From assembly GCA_027575805.1 (NCBI GenBank), contig JANBPU010000076.1, forward strand, positions 1 through 64,000: 64,000 bases of DNA, given 5' to 3'. Positions 1 through 10,228 of this stretch are shown here, piece after piece. Position numbers and translations under genes: made by a program. A model generated the notes under the pieces. That model had not been told where the DNA came from. It saw nothing but the letters and a program-made list of their open reading frames with translations, and ran no database searches. Numbering within the stretch: the first letter of the stretch is position 1; each line of letters starts with the position of its first letter. This DNA is from Mycoemilia scoparia. Its lineage: Eukaryota; Kickxellomycota; Kickxellomycetes; Kickxellales; Kickxellaceae.

Positions 1-921
1 AATGTAAAATGAAGATTTTTAAAAAATTTAGAAATTCAAAAAAAAATTCTCAAAACTTATGGGAGGTGATTGTACATGAAAACAGCCCACTCTGCTTGTC
101 CACATGGAAGGGGGGACACTGATGCAAAGTAGCATCTAATGTATCTTGTGGTATTACCCTTTGTCAAGATGGTTAAATCCAGAATATCTTGTTCGTTTCT
201 TTGCTAAAGGCACAAAAATATGAAATTCATTACAGCTGCTGATTCCTTGACTCAGAACCCTGCTCGCCATTCATGACAGATCCCTATACTGGGAACCGCG
301 CCATAAAAGATTATATAATACGCATGTGATGTTGCCTATCTCCAACCATCATGATTGTTCTCTTGTTCATTAAAGAGCCAGGAACTCTATTTCAAAAATC
401 ACCAGCAAAGAATAACAGACCTAATCATTTCATCTTTTGCAAAGGAACACAAAGACATCTCGACAACAAATCGGCTCAGAATCATTTACTTGCCTGCCTT
501 TACTCACACCTGGGCTTGAATCTGACTTGGAAATGATATTTATAGCATAGACTTCGCCGATTTAACCAATACATATCTTTGGAGTCTATTTGAAGCCCAA
601 CCCTCTTTATATTTTTATAAATCATTCTTTGCGGCCTCCTATTTGTTTAAAGAACGCCGCTTTGCCGCTGACTTAGCTTTTATGACACACTCTGTTGATT
701 TAGATGATAGCATCTGTTACCTACAGCAATGCCAAGCAGAGCTTAAATGGAGTGCATATCATTCCAAATCAATACATACGTGTGTCCCTTGTTAAGTTGG
801 TTGCTGAATTTCCATCACGCTCATTTATACATATTTATTTAAGCGAGTCCAATTCCGGCTCGGAAATAAAACATTTCACTTTAAACTATCCTCGTACTAA
901 CTTCGCTATACACCAAATACA
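1..921. other. Upstream non-coding stretch with two short ORFs
   Basis: No recognisable gene. A 61-codon ORF (351-536) has no familiar features. A 73-codon ORF (704-925) overlaps the next gene's start by four bases (ATGA). Either may be chance; the second could act as an upstream ORF if transcribed. I see no RNA gene or repeat copy. Confidence 0.4.
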
Positions 922-2565
922 ATGAGCATCGCACTTCCTCGACCACATGCAGGGAACATACTTGCTCCAGAACAAAAGGCCATTGCTATTTATTACTTTG
1001 ACCATATATTCGATGAATATTACTCCGACCTCGAACTCCAGCATTTGGCAAGACTTTTGAATGTTGACATTGAACTTTTAAAGGCTCGACTGGAAGATCT
1101 AAAGCAAAAGAATATTAATAGTACCAATCATAATGAAAAGGACATCAGGGATCATATAGTTGACGGAGCATTTCCTGAGGACGTTGAGATATTGAGACGG
1201 ATCTTGCTTAACCCAAAACCCGATATACAGGGTTCCTCGATTAAAAATGTGACAAACAATAACGACTTGTTAACTGAGATATACTACCGGGAGCTGCTTG
1301 GAGCAAGATATACACTGAATGCCTGGAGAAAGATTCGCCAGAGTCCAGCAATGAGCAGGCATTTGAGTGGAATCAGAAATTCGTTTGTAGGTTGGGTAGA
1401 ATCAGTTATCAAACTATTCATTGCTCATACTCCAAGTCTCCCGATTGCAAATACTAACAGGAATAGCCTGGGCAGCGACAATAGACTCAACAATAGAACC
1501 GGTACCTCATATCGATACACACCCTGGTTCTCAAGAAGGCCAGCTAGAATGGAAAAGCCCTTGTATAATGGAAACGCTTCACCACATATCCGTGGTTATG
1601 CTGGAACATCCAGGATTCCTCTTAAGCAACCTGACCTGGGAAATTCCTCATCGGTTTTGGCGGGAATCACAATGGCCATTAAAAGACAAAACGTGTCTAC
1701 GAAAGAGTTGGAAGATACAAACTACTCTTCCAGACTGCTGCACCAGTTTCGTGTACTGATCAAGAGCACAACGTTCATACCTCTCCACAAGATAGACAAC
1801 ATTAGGTCTGTCTATTACTTCACGTCTCCATCCCTTTTGCTTTCGAGGTACATGTGGACCAAGCTGGAAACCCAATCGCACAAAAAGAAAGACTCGCTAA
1901 ATGACCTTTTGCTACAGATCAACTCACAGATCATCAAGGTCCTCAAAAAGACCAGCAAAGAAACCCGCTTCACTCTCACCCTGGTTCAGCAAAAGAACCA
2001 CAATTTGCACTTTGGGCTATTTTGGTCAACTTCTCCGTCCACAGACTTTACCGAGCGTCACATGCATCCAGAAACACCAGATAATTCTATGGGCGAAACT
2101 TCCGGATCCAACATTCCACTGTTCATGCCACTCGCAAAGTTTCGGGAATCCGATAACCCAAATTTACTGCAAGACTGGCTGCAGCATCTTCCGCCTCAAG
2201 ACCGGGAAAATAACGACGTGTGGCTTTGGTTCCCTGGCAACACACCCAACATAAGCGCCTTTATTTCGCCATCCATATTTGTTGATGAGCGTAGGAGTGT
2301 CAGCAGCCTGAAGATACAGCGCCTGGATGCGGCATTGCTTGATTATAAGTGTAGGCCGATACTTCCATGTCTGGAGAAGCACCATCCCTCTAAGCTAATC
2401 AATAGAATGAGACACGAGATTTTGGGTATAGGATCTACAGCCAAACCCAGGCTTTGTATAAGACCTTCAAAGTCTGATTCATGGCTAGAGAGCTCTACTT
2501 CAACAAAAGAAGAGATTGCAGTCGCTGCTTTGCTATCTCAAGCTTCACGTTCTTATACTCAGTAG
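922..2565 (+). CDS. Unrecognised 547-aa protein
   Basis: A single-exon ORF of 547 codons, long enough in this AT-rich setting to be a real gene. I do not recognise the family. Residues about 17-65 form a helical, Leu-rich segment (ELQHLARLLNVDIELLKARL) whose spacing recalls the three helices of a homeodomain, but the WFxN recognition-helix signature is absent. The middle (about 180-250) is Asn/Arg/Ser-rich and low in complexity. The C-terminal half is mixed alpha/beta in composition with several Trp-containing stretches (DVWLWFPGNTP). There is no signal peptide or membrane segment. The start is the first in-frame ATG and overlaps the stop of a short upstream ORF. Function unknown; it could be a lineage-specific nuclear protein. 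Confidence 0.6.
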   Translation: MSIALPRPHAGNILAPEQKAIAIYYFDHIFDEYYSDLELQHLARLLNVDIELLKARLEDLKQKNINSTNHNEKDIRDHIVDGAFPEDVEILRRILLNPKPDIQGSSIKNVTNNNDLLTEIYYRELLGARYTLNAWRKIRQSPAMSRHLSGIRNSFVGWVESVIKLFIAHTPSLPIANTNRNSLGSDNRLNNRTGTSYRYTPWFSRRPARMEKPLYNGNASPHIRGYAGTSRIPLKQPDLGNSSSVLAGITMAIKRQNVSTKELEDTNYSSRLLHQFRVLIKSTTFIPLHKIDNIRSVYYFTSPSLLLSRYMWTKLETQSHKKKDSLNDLLLQINSQIIKVLKKTSKETRFTLTLVQQKNHNLHFGLFWSTSPSTDFTERHMHPETPDNSMGETSGSNIPLFMPLAKFRESDNPNLLQDWLQHLPPQDRENNDVWLWFPGNTPNISAFISPSIFVDERRSVSSLKIQRLDAALLDYKCRPILPCLEKHHPSKLINRMRHEILGIGSTAKPRLCIRPSKSDSWLESSTSTKEEIAVAALLSQASRSYTQ

Positions 2566-2607
2566 CCTGATGGCTAGTTCTCTATAAATTGAAAACAGAC
2601 AAGTGTG

Positions 2608-2730
2608 CTCATACATTCCCCGTAAATCGGCCCATAAGCAGGCATACACTTTGGCTGGATCACGACAGATTATTGGCCATTATCCAGGGAATCATTCGGG
2701 TACTCCTTCAAAGGAGATTCTGAAAGATAA
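2608..2730 (+). repeat. Dispersed repeat family C, copy 1 (3' part)
   Basis: Shares ordered blocks with 22070-22190, 39327-39615 and 59185-59365: a CATTCCCNGYAAATC block, a CATACAyTT block, a GACAGATTATTGGCCA-like block, and an end block CTTTGAAGGAGAYTCTG. Copies are diverged, non-coding and without obvious terminal inverted repeats. The class is unknown. Confidence 0.6.
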
Positions 2731-3040
2731 ATGCTAAACTTCTATATTGTCCTATTTTATAGAGATCAAATAACCATCTGATGTCAAATATTTCCATTTA
2801 TTTGCCGTTTACCAATTCTAGAACCATGTATCTCAAGATTTTCTCTCTTTAATGGTCATCATGCTCACATAAATGTAAATGCTGTATCTACATTGCACTA
2901 CATAGCTAATATATTTTCTTTAAATTATAACGACTTTTTTCTGATCGTGTGTCTATCAATTTTAGCTTAAATCAATATAACTAGGGTATATACTATACTA
3001 TTAAAAGATATCATTAACTTGTAATTGATTGAAAGTAGAG

Positions 3041-3164
3041 CATATGGGTAGTTATTTTTGAAGAGCGACCATTTACTGATAGACTGTGATCACTCATTTG
3101 GCTGGGATTGCCCCTATTATCTTTGGCCATCAAAAGATACCCTTCAAAAACCACGATCCATATG
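3041..3164. mobile_element. MITE-like element A1 (core type I)
   Basis: Imperfect terminal inverted repeats: CATATGGgtaGTTATTTTTGAAG at the left and its rough reverse complement (CTTCAAAAACCACGATCCATATG) at the right, about 124 bp in all. The core, with GACCATTTactgatag and GGCCATCAAAAG blocks, is shared with 26690-26812 and 55735-55841. Both ends lie at TA, which would fit a Tc1/mariner-type target site. No coding capacity. Confidence 0.7.
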
Positions 3165-3287
3165 GATTATTATTTTTGAATGGCGACCAAGTTTTACTAG
3201 TAGACCAGTAGTTTCAACTTGCATACTAGCCAGCCTATATTTTCATTGATAATATTAATTTGGCCCTTCAAAAATTATTGCCCATAT
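3159..3287. mobile_element. MITE-like element A2 (core type II), abutting A1
   Basis: Begins in the same CATATGG that ends A1. The left end ATTATTATTTTTGAATGGC pairs with the right end GCCCTTCAAAAATTATTGCC. The core (TTTACTAGTAGACCAGTAGT, then TTGCATACTAGCC) matches the reverse complement of 56176-56294 and is unrelated to the A1 core. Confidence 0.68.
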
Positions 3288-3567
3288 CTCTAGTCGAAAG
3301 CGCTCCGCTGATTTTTAACGCCATATTGATCTGATTAGCCGGGAAACAAAGTAGCACTTTGAAAAATTTTAATTAACTTGGCCGTATTTTCTAGTATGAC
3401 GATCCCCAACTTTGTAAAGTTTGTATGGCCCATTGATTAACTTTGGTGAGTCAAGAAAGATGCACACATATACAAGGAAGCCAAAGTACAATCAATTTTT
3501 TGTTTTATTCTAGTCTTTAAAATATTTTAATAAATAACAACAAAACGCAATTGGGCAATTCAACAAA

Positions 3568-5560
3568 ATGTCTAACGAAGCAGAAGTGACACAGAAGCTC
3601 GAGAAGCTCTACCTTGACGAGGTTACTGGTGAACAGGTTTCCAAGAGGTATGAACCAGGATAGTGATACGAAATTATAGAGAAATGCATAAATATGAACA
3701 TGTAGCTGCCTCAGCCTAGGGCCACAGCTTTGGTATAGCATGTAGTCAATAATAAACTGTAAATAATTCCTTATAGCGAGCTCAAGAGACGCAATAAGCA
3801 GCGTGAAAAGGAAGCCAAGAAGGTAAGAGTATATTCTTGGTACAAATGAAAAGCATGGTTGTATGTATATTGGTTGCTCTTGAATGGTACAGAATATAGA
3901 TAAACACGTATAAACAATGTACTCATTTCTATAGGCTGCCAAGGCTGCTACTCAGGAAGCCAATGCACCCGCCAAGTCCTCCAAGGAAGATGAGGGCGAT
4001 GATCTTTCACCTAACCAATACTTTGAGCTTAGAAACAAGGCCGTTGAAAAGATGCGTGTCAGTGGGCCCAATCCCTACCCACACAAGTTCCATGTCACAA
4101 TGTCATTGACCGCCTTTACCCAGAAGTACAAGGATCTCCAGCCCGGCGAGCACTCCAACAAGGACGAATTGATCTCCTTGTCTGGCCGTATTCATAACAA
4201 GCGTGCATCTGGTGCCAAGCTCAGATTCTATGACCTTCACGGCGAGGGTGTCCATGTGCAGGTCATGGCCCAGGCCCAGGATCACGATGAAAAGAGCAAC
4301 GAAGACCGCAGCTTTGCTGATGTCCATGACATCTTGCGCCGTGGTGACATTGTTGGTGTCCGTGGTTACGCTGGCAAGTCCAAGCGTGGCGAGCTTTCTA
4401 TCTTCCCAGTTGCCGTCATCTTGCTCTCACCATGCTTGCGCACTCTCCCCAAGGAGCACTACGGTCTGAAGGATCAGGAAACCCGCTACCGCCAGCGCTA
4501 CCTCGACTTGATCATGAACCCCCACGTTCGCAACAACTTCGTCGTTAGGGCCAAGATCATCAACTACATGCGCAAGTTCTTTGACAACCTTGGTTTCCTT
4601 GAGGTTGAGACTCCCATGATGAACCAGATCGCTGGTGGCGCCACCGCCAAGCCCTTCGTCACCCACCACAACGATCTCAAGATGGACATGTTCATGCGTG
4701 TCGCTCCTGAATTGTATCTTAAGATGCTCGTTGTTGGCGGTTTGGACCGTGTATACGAAATCGGCCGCCAATTCCGTAACGAATCCATCGATCTTACCCA
4801 CAACCCCGAATTCACCACCTGCGAATTCTACATGGCCTACGCTGACGTCAACGACTTGATGAATATCACCGAGCAGATGGTGGCTGGTATGGTCAAGTCG
4901 ATCTTCGGCACCTACACGGTCCCCTACCACATCAACGGCCATGACCAAGAGCCAATCACCCTCGACTTCTCTCCTCCATTCAACCGCATCAGCATGATCA
5001 AGGGCCTTGAGGAGAAGCTCAATGTCAAGTTCCCACCTGCCACTGAGCTACACACCGACGAGACCAACAAGTTCCTTTCCGACCTGTGCACCAAGAACGG
5101 CGTTGAGTGCGGTGCTCCTCGTACCAACGCTCGTCTCCTCGACAAACTTGTTGGCGAATACCTCGAATCCCAGTGCGTTGAGAAGCCAACGTTCATCATG
5201 GATCACCCCCAGATGATGTCTCCTCTTGCCAAGTACCACCGCTCTACCCCCGGTCTCTCCGAGCGTTTCGAGCTCTTTGTGGGCACCAGGGAGATCTGTA
5301 ATGCCTACACTGAGCTTAACGACCCCAAGGTCCAGCGCGAATTGTTCGCTTTGCAGGCCAAGGACAAGGATGCTGGCGATGACGAGGCCCAGGTCATTGA
5401 TGAGAACTTCTGCACTGCTCTAGAATTCGGTTTGCCACCCACTGGCGGTTGGGGTATGGGTATTGACCGTCTTACCATGTTCCTTACTGACAGTATCAAC
5501 ATCAAGGAAGTCATTGCCTTCCCTGCAATGCACCCTGAAGAAAATACTGGCAATCACTAA
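3568..5560 (+). CDS. KRS1: Lysyl-tRNA synthetase, cytosolic (class IIb)
   Basis: Charges tRNA-Lys with lysine in the cytosol. Three exons, 3568-3647, 3777-3822 and 3935-5560, join in phase to give 583 residues, the usual length for eukaryotic cytosolic LysRS. The N-terminal extension (about residues 1-75) is Lys/Glu-rich and helical, the tRNA-binding appendix of eukaryotic enzymes. An OB-fold anticodon-binding domain follows ([20 protein letters not shown]), then the class II core: motif 1 ([17 protein letters not shown]), motif 2 ([19 protein letters not shown]) and motif 3 ([15 protein letters not shown]). C-ending codons predominate, as in RACK1 and eS1, which fits high expression. No C-terminal organelle signal is evident. 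A tRNA-Lys gene lies 36 kb downstream. Confidence 0.96.
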
Positions 5561-5887
5561 GTTCTTTTAGAAAGTTTTATTGTCCTTTAATATTGGTCCT
5601 GTTTCATCAATACACACACTATTTAGTTCCCTCCAAAGAATAGCCTGGTCTGCATGATAATTAAGCATTTTATTGCTCCTTGGGAGATGGCCACATGCCA
5701 CAAAAAATAGCTTGATCTACAAAACCTAATGTAATTTTACACAACCATAATACTTGCATAAAGCTGGAAATAATTTTTATTTCCATTTAATTGTATTTTT
5801 TTTGTTGTCTCAAAGTATTTGTAAAGACAAAAGAGAGGGCCTGTGGATTAAAAGCTTTCGATATCTGCTTTTTTTCTTTGCAAGACA
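5561..5887. other. Intergenic between KRS1 and SHQ1
   Basis: Contains one family B repeat copy (about 5662-5712). Otherwise it holds the KRS1 3' region and the SHQ1 promoter; no gene seen. Confidence 0.5.
5662..5712 (+). repeat. Short dispersed repeat family B, copy 1
   Basis: CATTTTATTGCTCCTTGGGA followed by GATGGCCACATGCCACA. Related copies lie at 18565-18602, 19141-19200, 20859-20904 and 30380-30440. The centre TCCYWRGGAG is nearly palindromic. Confidence 0.5.
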
Positions 5888-7832
5888 ATGATCACACCAA
5901 AGTTTTCCGTAATCCAGGACGACAAGCGTGTATATATCTCCATAAATGCACCGTATATTCGAACACAGGAAATCGACTTTGACGTTCAAGGGAGCCAATT
6001 CAAGTTTCACGCCAAGCCATACTATCTTAGGCTGGAACTGCCCGGAAATGTGGTAGAGGACGAAGACAGCACGGCCTCATTTGATGTTGGGAAGGGCTGT
6101 GTCGAGGTCAGGCTAACCAAAGCTACCCCGGGGGAGCACTTTCCTGATCTCGATCTGATAACAAAGCTGCTTGCAACCAAGTCACAGATCCACGGCGCCC
6201 AGAGACCGGAATCCAAAATTCCTTTAATCCAAAAAATAGGGTCAGATCTGAAGAGCGTAGAAAGAGTAGATAAAGACACACTTGAAGGTGCGGAAGTGTT
6301 TACTAAATAAATTGGCGTCTATGCGCATGTGTTTGTGGGTGGGGGATATCGATTCTACTTATAACGATGCATTTGACTATTTTTTACTTTCTAGATTTCG
6401 ACTGGGAATTGCCACAGGAAATTTACAATAGTGACGACGAAGATGAATCAAAGACCTTGATAAAAAATGTATACTATGGATTTGACCAAAGATACAACGG
6501 CTGGTTTGCGCACGTTGACGAAATGGCAAATGACATTAATGAAATAGCCGTCCCAGAAAAGATGAGTAGCAATGAACGGCGCGCCCAGAGGGTAGAGGCC
6601 CAGAATGATAAATTTGACGAAGACTATTACATAAGCGACTACATGTACGACGATGAAATATTGGAAGTTGTGGGCTTGAAGAGCCCGTATCATGCCGCGC
6701 TTCGTCAGTTGAAAAAAACAGAATCTGCTGCTAAAGAAGAGCCTGGGGGCGCCGCCAACAGCAGCAGTAGTGATGGGGCCTTGTCTGAATTTTTGACCCC
6801 AACAGACCGCGAGAAAGCCATTATGCAAAATCTACCAAAACGCGAATGTAGGTACTTGATATATCGGACTATATCGCACACATATAACGAAACTAGCCAA
6901 CGCTTTGTTGAATTCTTTGATAAATTATAGATGTGATAAAAGACGAAAAGAGCATATACCTTGGACTGGTGGACATAGTTTTTGGCTACCTGTACCAATA
7001 CCGATCAAGTAGATTCGAAAACAACGTCGAATCGGCTTGGAATATTGGCAAGCTATCAGCATCCCTTGCTGCTCTTGAACACCACTCTGCCCATACGCTC
7101 AAGGAAGTCATAGTAACGAGCTTTTCTAGGGCATTGGCATACCCGCTATTTCGCAACTGGGACCTCTGCCAAAAGGTTTTGCGTGACACCTATGATGTCT
7201 TCCGGCTTGGTCGAAGAGCATTGCTAAAGATCCTGTTGGACTGCAAAGACTTGTTCGATCACCATGACATTTACTATGTTTACAGCAAGATCTTGTTTGA
7301 CGACTACTGCGTTTGGATCCAGACTCACGCAAAGGATTCGGCAATACGGTCATTGGCAAGCAAGCTTCACCGCCTCGAAATCCATAAAAGTGACATTGGG
7401 TGGAATCTTGAAGCGTTTGAGGACCTGGCCTTGGAGACCACCGACGACGACGAATCCGAAGACGGAAGCGGCGAACAAGAGGACATGGTTGATGCTCCAG
7501 AAGGTCCTGAAGCGGCTCATGACACAACTAAGCAGGAGACCTTTGAATTGTCCAAAGATGCGGCATCACCACCACCACCACCACCACCACCAGCACCTTC
7601 ATCTTCAAGCCAGAGCCAGCCACATATCCCAAAACCTGAAATAGATGATAGCACGCCAAAAATAAGCCTTGGAATTGGAAACAGAAACAAACAGAAACCA
7701 CTGATTCAATTAATCAATACGACCCCAGCCAAAGTAACAACAGTAGAGGGCACCGACGATTCCCAGGAGCCCGGCAACAGCAACAAAGATGAAGGAAACA
7801 CCGGGCTGAAAAAGAACGAATTCCTGGGATAA
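5888..7832 (+). CDS. SHQ1: SHQ1, H/ACA snoRNP assembly chaperone
   Basis: Binds the pseudouridine synthase Cbf5/dyskerin as an RNA mimic and chaperones it into H/ACA RNPs, in nucleus and cytoplasm. Exons 5888-6287, 6395-6847 and 6931-7832 join in phase to 584 residues. The N-terminus (MITPKFSVIQDDKRVYISI...) is the CS/HSP20-like domain, close to yeast Shq1, with YYLRLELPG and DLDLITKLLA hallmarks. The C-terminal Shq1 domain begins at LPKREYVIKDEKSIYLGLVD and includes VESAWNIGKLS, SRALAYPLFRNWDL and HDIYYVYSKILFDDY. The internal TAG before exon 3 is inside intron 2 (6848-6930). A low-complexity tail of about 140 residues, acidic then Pro/Ser-rich, follows the domain and is longer than in yeast. 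PUS10 and a U24-like snoRNA are also encoded in this window. Confidence 0.95.
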
Positions 7833-8344
7833 TTGTGAATAGTGGCTTTTTGTTCTTAATCACTCGTTTTTAATACTCTCATCGCCATTGCGCTGAATAG
7901 AAATTGAAATATACGTGATCACAACATGAAACATTTATGCAAACTGCAGTCACAACGTGGATGCGTCCCAGCCATTCCAAAGGGCTCTTCTGTGTCGTTG
8001 GGATGGGACAGTGCATGACTAAAGCCTTGCTTATTGCTCACGCACACGCACACAGCCCGTGGATCATCACGAGCCACCCAGCCCATAATTCAGCATTCTG
8101 CGTGCTTTGGCAAGGCATTGACTCACGTTCCCAATGACACGACTGCAACATGCTTTCGTCTTGGTTTATTTAAGACATAGCCAGCCCAGTGCTGTGAAGC
8201 CCCCCTTCTTTTAGCTCTAATTTAAAATACTTCTGGACTACTTAACCTTTATTATATCTTGAACAATATATATACACATAAAAATTGTTTTTTCGGTATA
8301 GTCGCATTGTTTGTTGTTAGCAATTGGATCTCTAGTATTTTACC
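7833..8344. other. Intergenic, SHQ1 to AMPK beta
   Basis: No gene or repeat recognised. A/T-rich stretches at about 8220-8300 (tatatatacacataaaaat) probably belong to the AMPK beta promoter. Confidence 0.4.
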
Positions 8345-9805
8345 ATGGGCAATACACAGTCAATTGAGCAGGGCTCTGGGGCAAATAATGCCCAGGGCGG
8401 CGGCCATAGGCCCGATACCGGCTACCTAGCTGGTGATTCCCAGACCAGCCCAAGCAAGCTAATGAGACATGGAACACACCATTCTCGCCCAAGCAATTCG
8501 AGTGCTGCTCCTCCTTCACCAAGCCAACGCCACTATCACCATCACCATCATCACCACCACCACCATAAAGCGCCCTCTGGAGGAGGTGGTGGAGGAGGCG
8601 GCGGTGCCAACAGGATAGCCATCGGCCCAATGGCAGCGGATCTTCTTTCGCCAATCGTAGGCTCGCCACTTCCAGAAAGCGGGTTTGGGTCATCACAAAG
8701 AGCCATACCAATCGATAAGTCGAGACAGACCCAAACAGTATTACCTGAAGTATTCCCGGCCACGTTACCGAACAACGAAGGTATGGAGAGAATGATGAGT
8801 CCTCCTAGACAAGATACACTACCAGCTGCAGCTGCATCTCACCGACACCAAATGCAATCATCGCAGGGCGGAGACCACTCAGCAGGGCTTGGACAACACG
8901 GTGGCGAGTACCCCCGGCCAGGATCTATAGGCAGATCACCGCAGCCATTGCCCTCTTCTTTGGGTTCTAACAGTGGAAGACAATACCTGCAGCCGCCCCA
9001 AATTCACCAGCCAACACCAGCAACATTTACGCCACAATCCAAACTTATACCCACACTCATTCGTTGGCCGAAGGGCGGAGATCATGTCTATGTTGCAGGC
9101 TCATTTAACGATTGGAGATACAAGATAAAGTTGCACAAGACAGAAACCGAATGGCAGGCCGTCATCGATTTGCCGAGTGGCACGCATTGCATTAAATTCG
9201 TTGTGGATGATGAATGGCAATGCTCTAATAGCCTGATGATTGCCCCAGATGATGACGGGAACTTGGTAAACTATATCAATGTTGATGAACATCTTAATCG
9301 CGGGTCCAACGGTGGTCCTGTCGGCTTGAATATGGGGCTTGGCGGAATGGAGATTGACGATAATTTTGTCGGAAGTTATGAAAACCAGAACAACACAATT
9401 GGCTCTACCTGCAATGATGCCAATAACGAACTCGGGGGAGACGATGCTAATGTCGAAGGGTTGGATTCATCGCAACTATCTGGATCTCCTCCAGGAGATT
9501 ATACAAACCAGATTCCTGATTGGAATCAGCTGATGGCCAAGCTTCGAGACCCTTCATCCTCTGGTGGCTCTCGCCGAAAGGATCCGCCAATGCTACCGCC
9601 ACATCTGAACAATGTATTGCTTAACCATACTAACGGATCCTCAAAGAACGACCCCAATGTCCTTCCCGTTCCAAACCATGTTGTCCTTAATCACCTTTAT
9701 GCTTGCTCCATCAAAGACCAGGTCATGGCTGTCTCCACTACATCGCGGTACCGTGGAAAGTATCTGACAACTATCTACTACAAACCAGTCAACACACCAG
9801 CCTAG
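8345..9805 (+). CDS. SIP2: AMPK/SNF1 complex beta subunit
   Basis: Scaffold of the SNF1/AMPK heterotrimer, which binds the catalytic alpha and AMP-sensing gamma subunits. It is one 486-codon exon. The protein starts MGNTQSIEQ, a textbook N-myristoylation context seen in Sip2 and metazoan beta subunits. A CBM48 glycogen-binding domain (about residues 233-320) has PTLIRWPKGGDHVYVAGSFN and WRYKIKL, with the conserved Trp residues. The C-terminal ASC domain (about 390-486) runs from IPDWNQLM to the GKYLTTIYYKPV end, with HVVLNHLYACSIKDQVMAVS. Odd features are a run of ten His at about residues 63-72 followed by nine Gly. The neighbour, converging from the other strand, is a SAK1-type kinase that should phosphorylate the same complex. 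Orthology to Sip2 versus Gal83 or Sip1 cannot be settled here. Confidence 0.95.
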   Translation: MGNTQSIEQGSGANNAQGGGHRPDTGYLAGDSQTSPSKLMRHGTHHSRPSNSSAAPPSPSQRHYHHHHHHHHHHKAPSGGGGGGGGGANRIAIGPMAADLLSPIVGSPLPESGFGSSQRAIPIDKSRQTQTVLPEVFPATLPNNEGMERMMSPPRQDTLPAAAASHRHQMQSSQGGDHSAGLGQHGGEYPRPGSIGRSPQPLPSSLGSNSGRQYLQPPQIHQPTPATFTPQSKLIPTLIRWPKGGDHVYVAGSFNDWRYKIKLHKTETEWQAVIDLPSGTHCIKFVVDDEWQCSNSLMIAPDDDGNLVNYINVDEHLNRGSNGGPVGLNMGLGGMEIDDNFVGSYENQNNTIGSTCNDANNELGGDDANVEGLDSSQLSGSPPGDYTNQIPDWNQLMAKLRDPSSSGGSRRKDPPMLPPHLNNVLLNHTNGSSKNDPNVLPVPNHVVLNHLYACSIKDQVMAVSTTSRYRGKYLTTIYYKPVNTPA

Positions 9806-10228
9806 TTTCCAAGTTTATTGTCATTATCATCATTATTATTATTGCCAAGTCACCTAAAGGCTGCAAGTAATATAGACTGATATAGTTAGCATAATCAAAC
9901 AGCCAGCAATCATACAAATATTCCACTCGATATTATACAAAAAATACATAAACATTTGTACACAATACATTCATTTTATACGCAATTAAACAACAATCTA
10001 TAAACTGGAATTAAAAGACCGTCATGAAAATTTAGCATGTTTTACAGGGGTTAAACATTAGGAGGAGATACATAATAATGAAGTAAAATTGAGGGATCGC
10101 AGCATGCTGTGTGTGTGTGTGTGTGAATAAAAAACATGCAGATTCACGAATAATAACAGTTAAGGTGTTTCTCGTCGTTGTTTCATAAAAAGCTGTCATA
10201 TTATTTGTTGTATTATTATTGCTTTCAA
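9806..10228. other. Convergent 3' intergenic region
   Basis: Lies between the 3' ends of AMPK beta and the SAK1-like kinase gene. It has a short (GT)n run at about 10108-10125 and ATT repeats near 9829. Probably terminators and 3' UTRs; no gene seen. Confidence 0.5.

Larger units (their letters stand above)
2566..3567. other. Intergenic region with three repeat copies
   Basis: Holds one copy of a dispersed repeat (about 2608-2730) and two abutting MITE-like elements (3041-3287), all listed separately. The last 280 bases before the lysyl-tRNA synthetase start should contain its promoter. No gene seen. Confidence 0.6.

Noticed and set aside
4103..5553. Several antisense and shifted ORFs in KRS1
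   Set aside because: Created by the biased codon use of a highly expressed gene; no independent features.
6933..7832. Separate gene starting at ATG 6933
   Set aside because: The ATG lies at a splice acceptor; joined to the preceding exon it completes the conserved SHQ1 domain.
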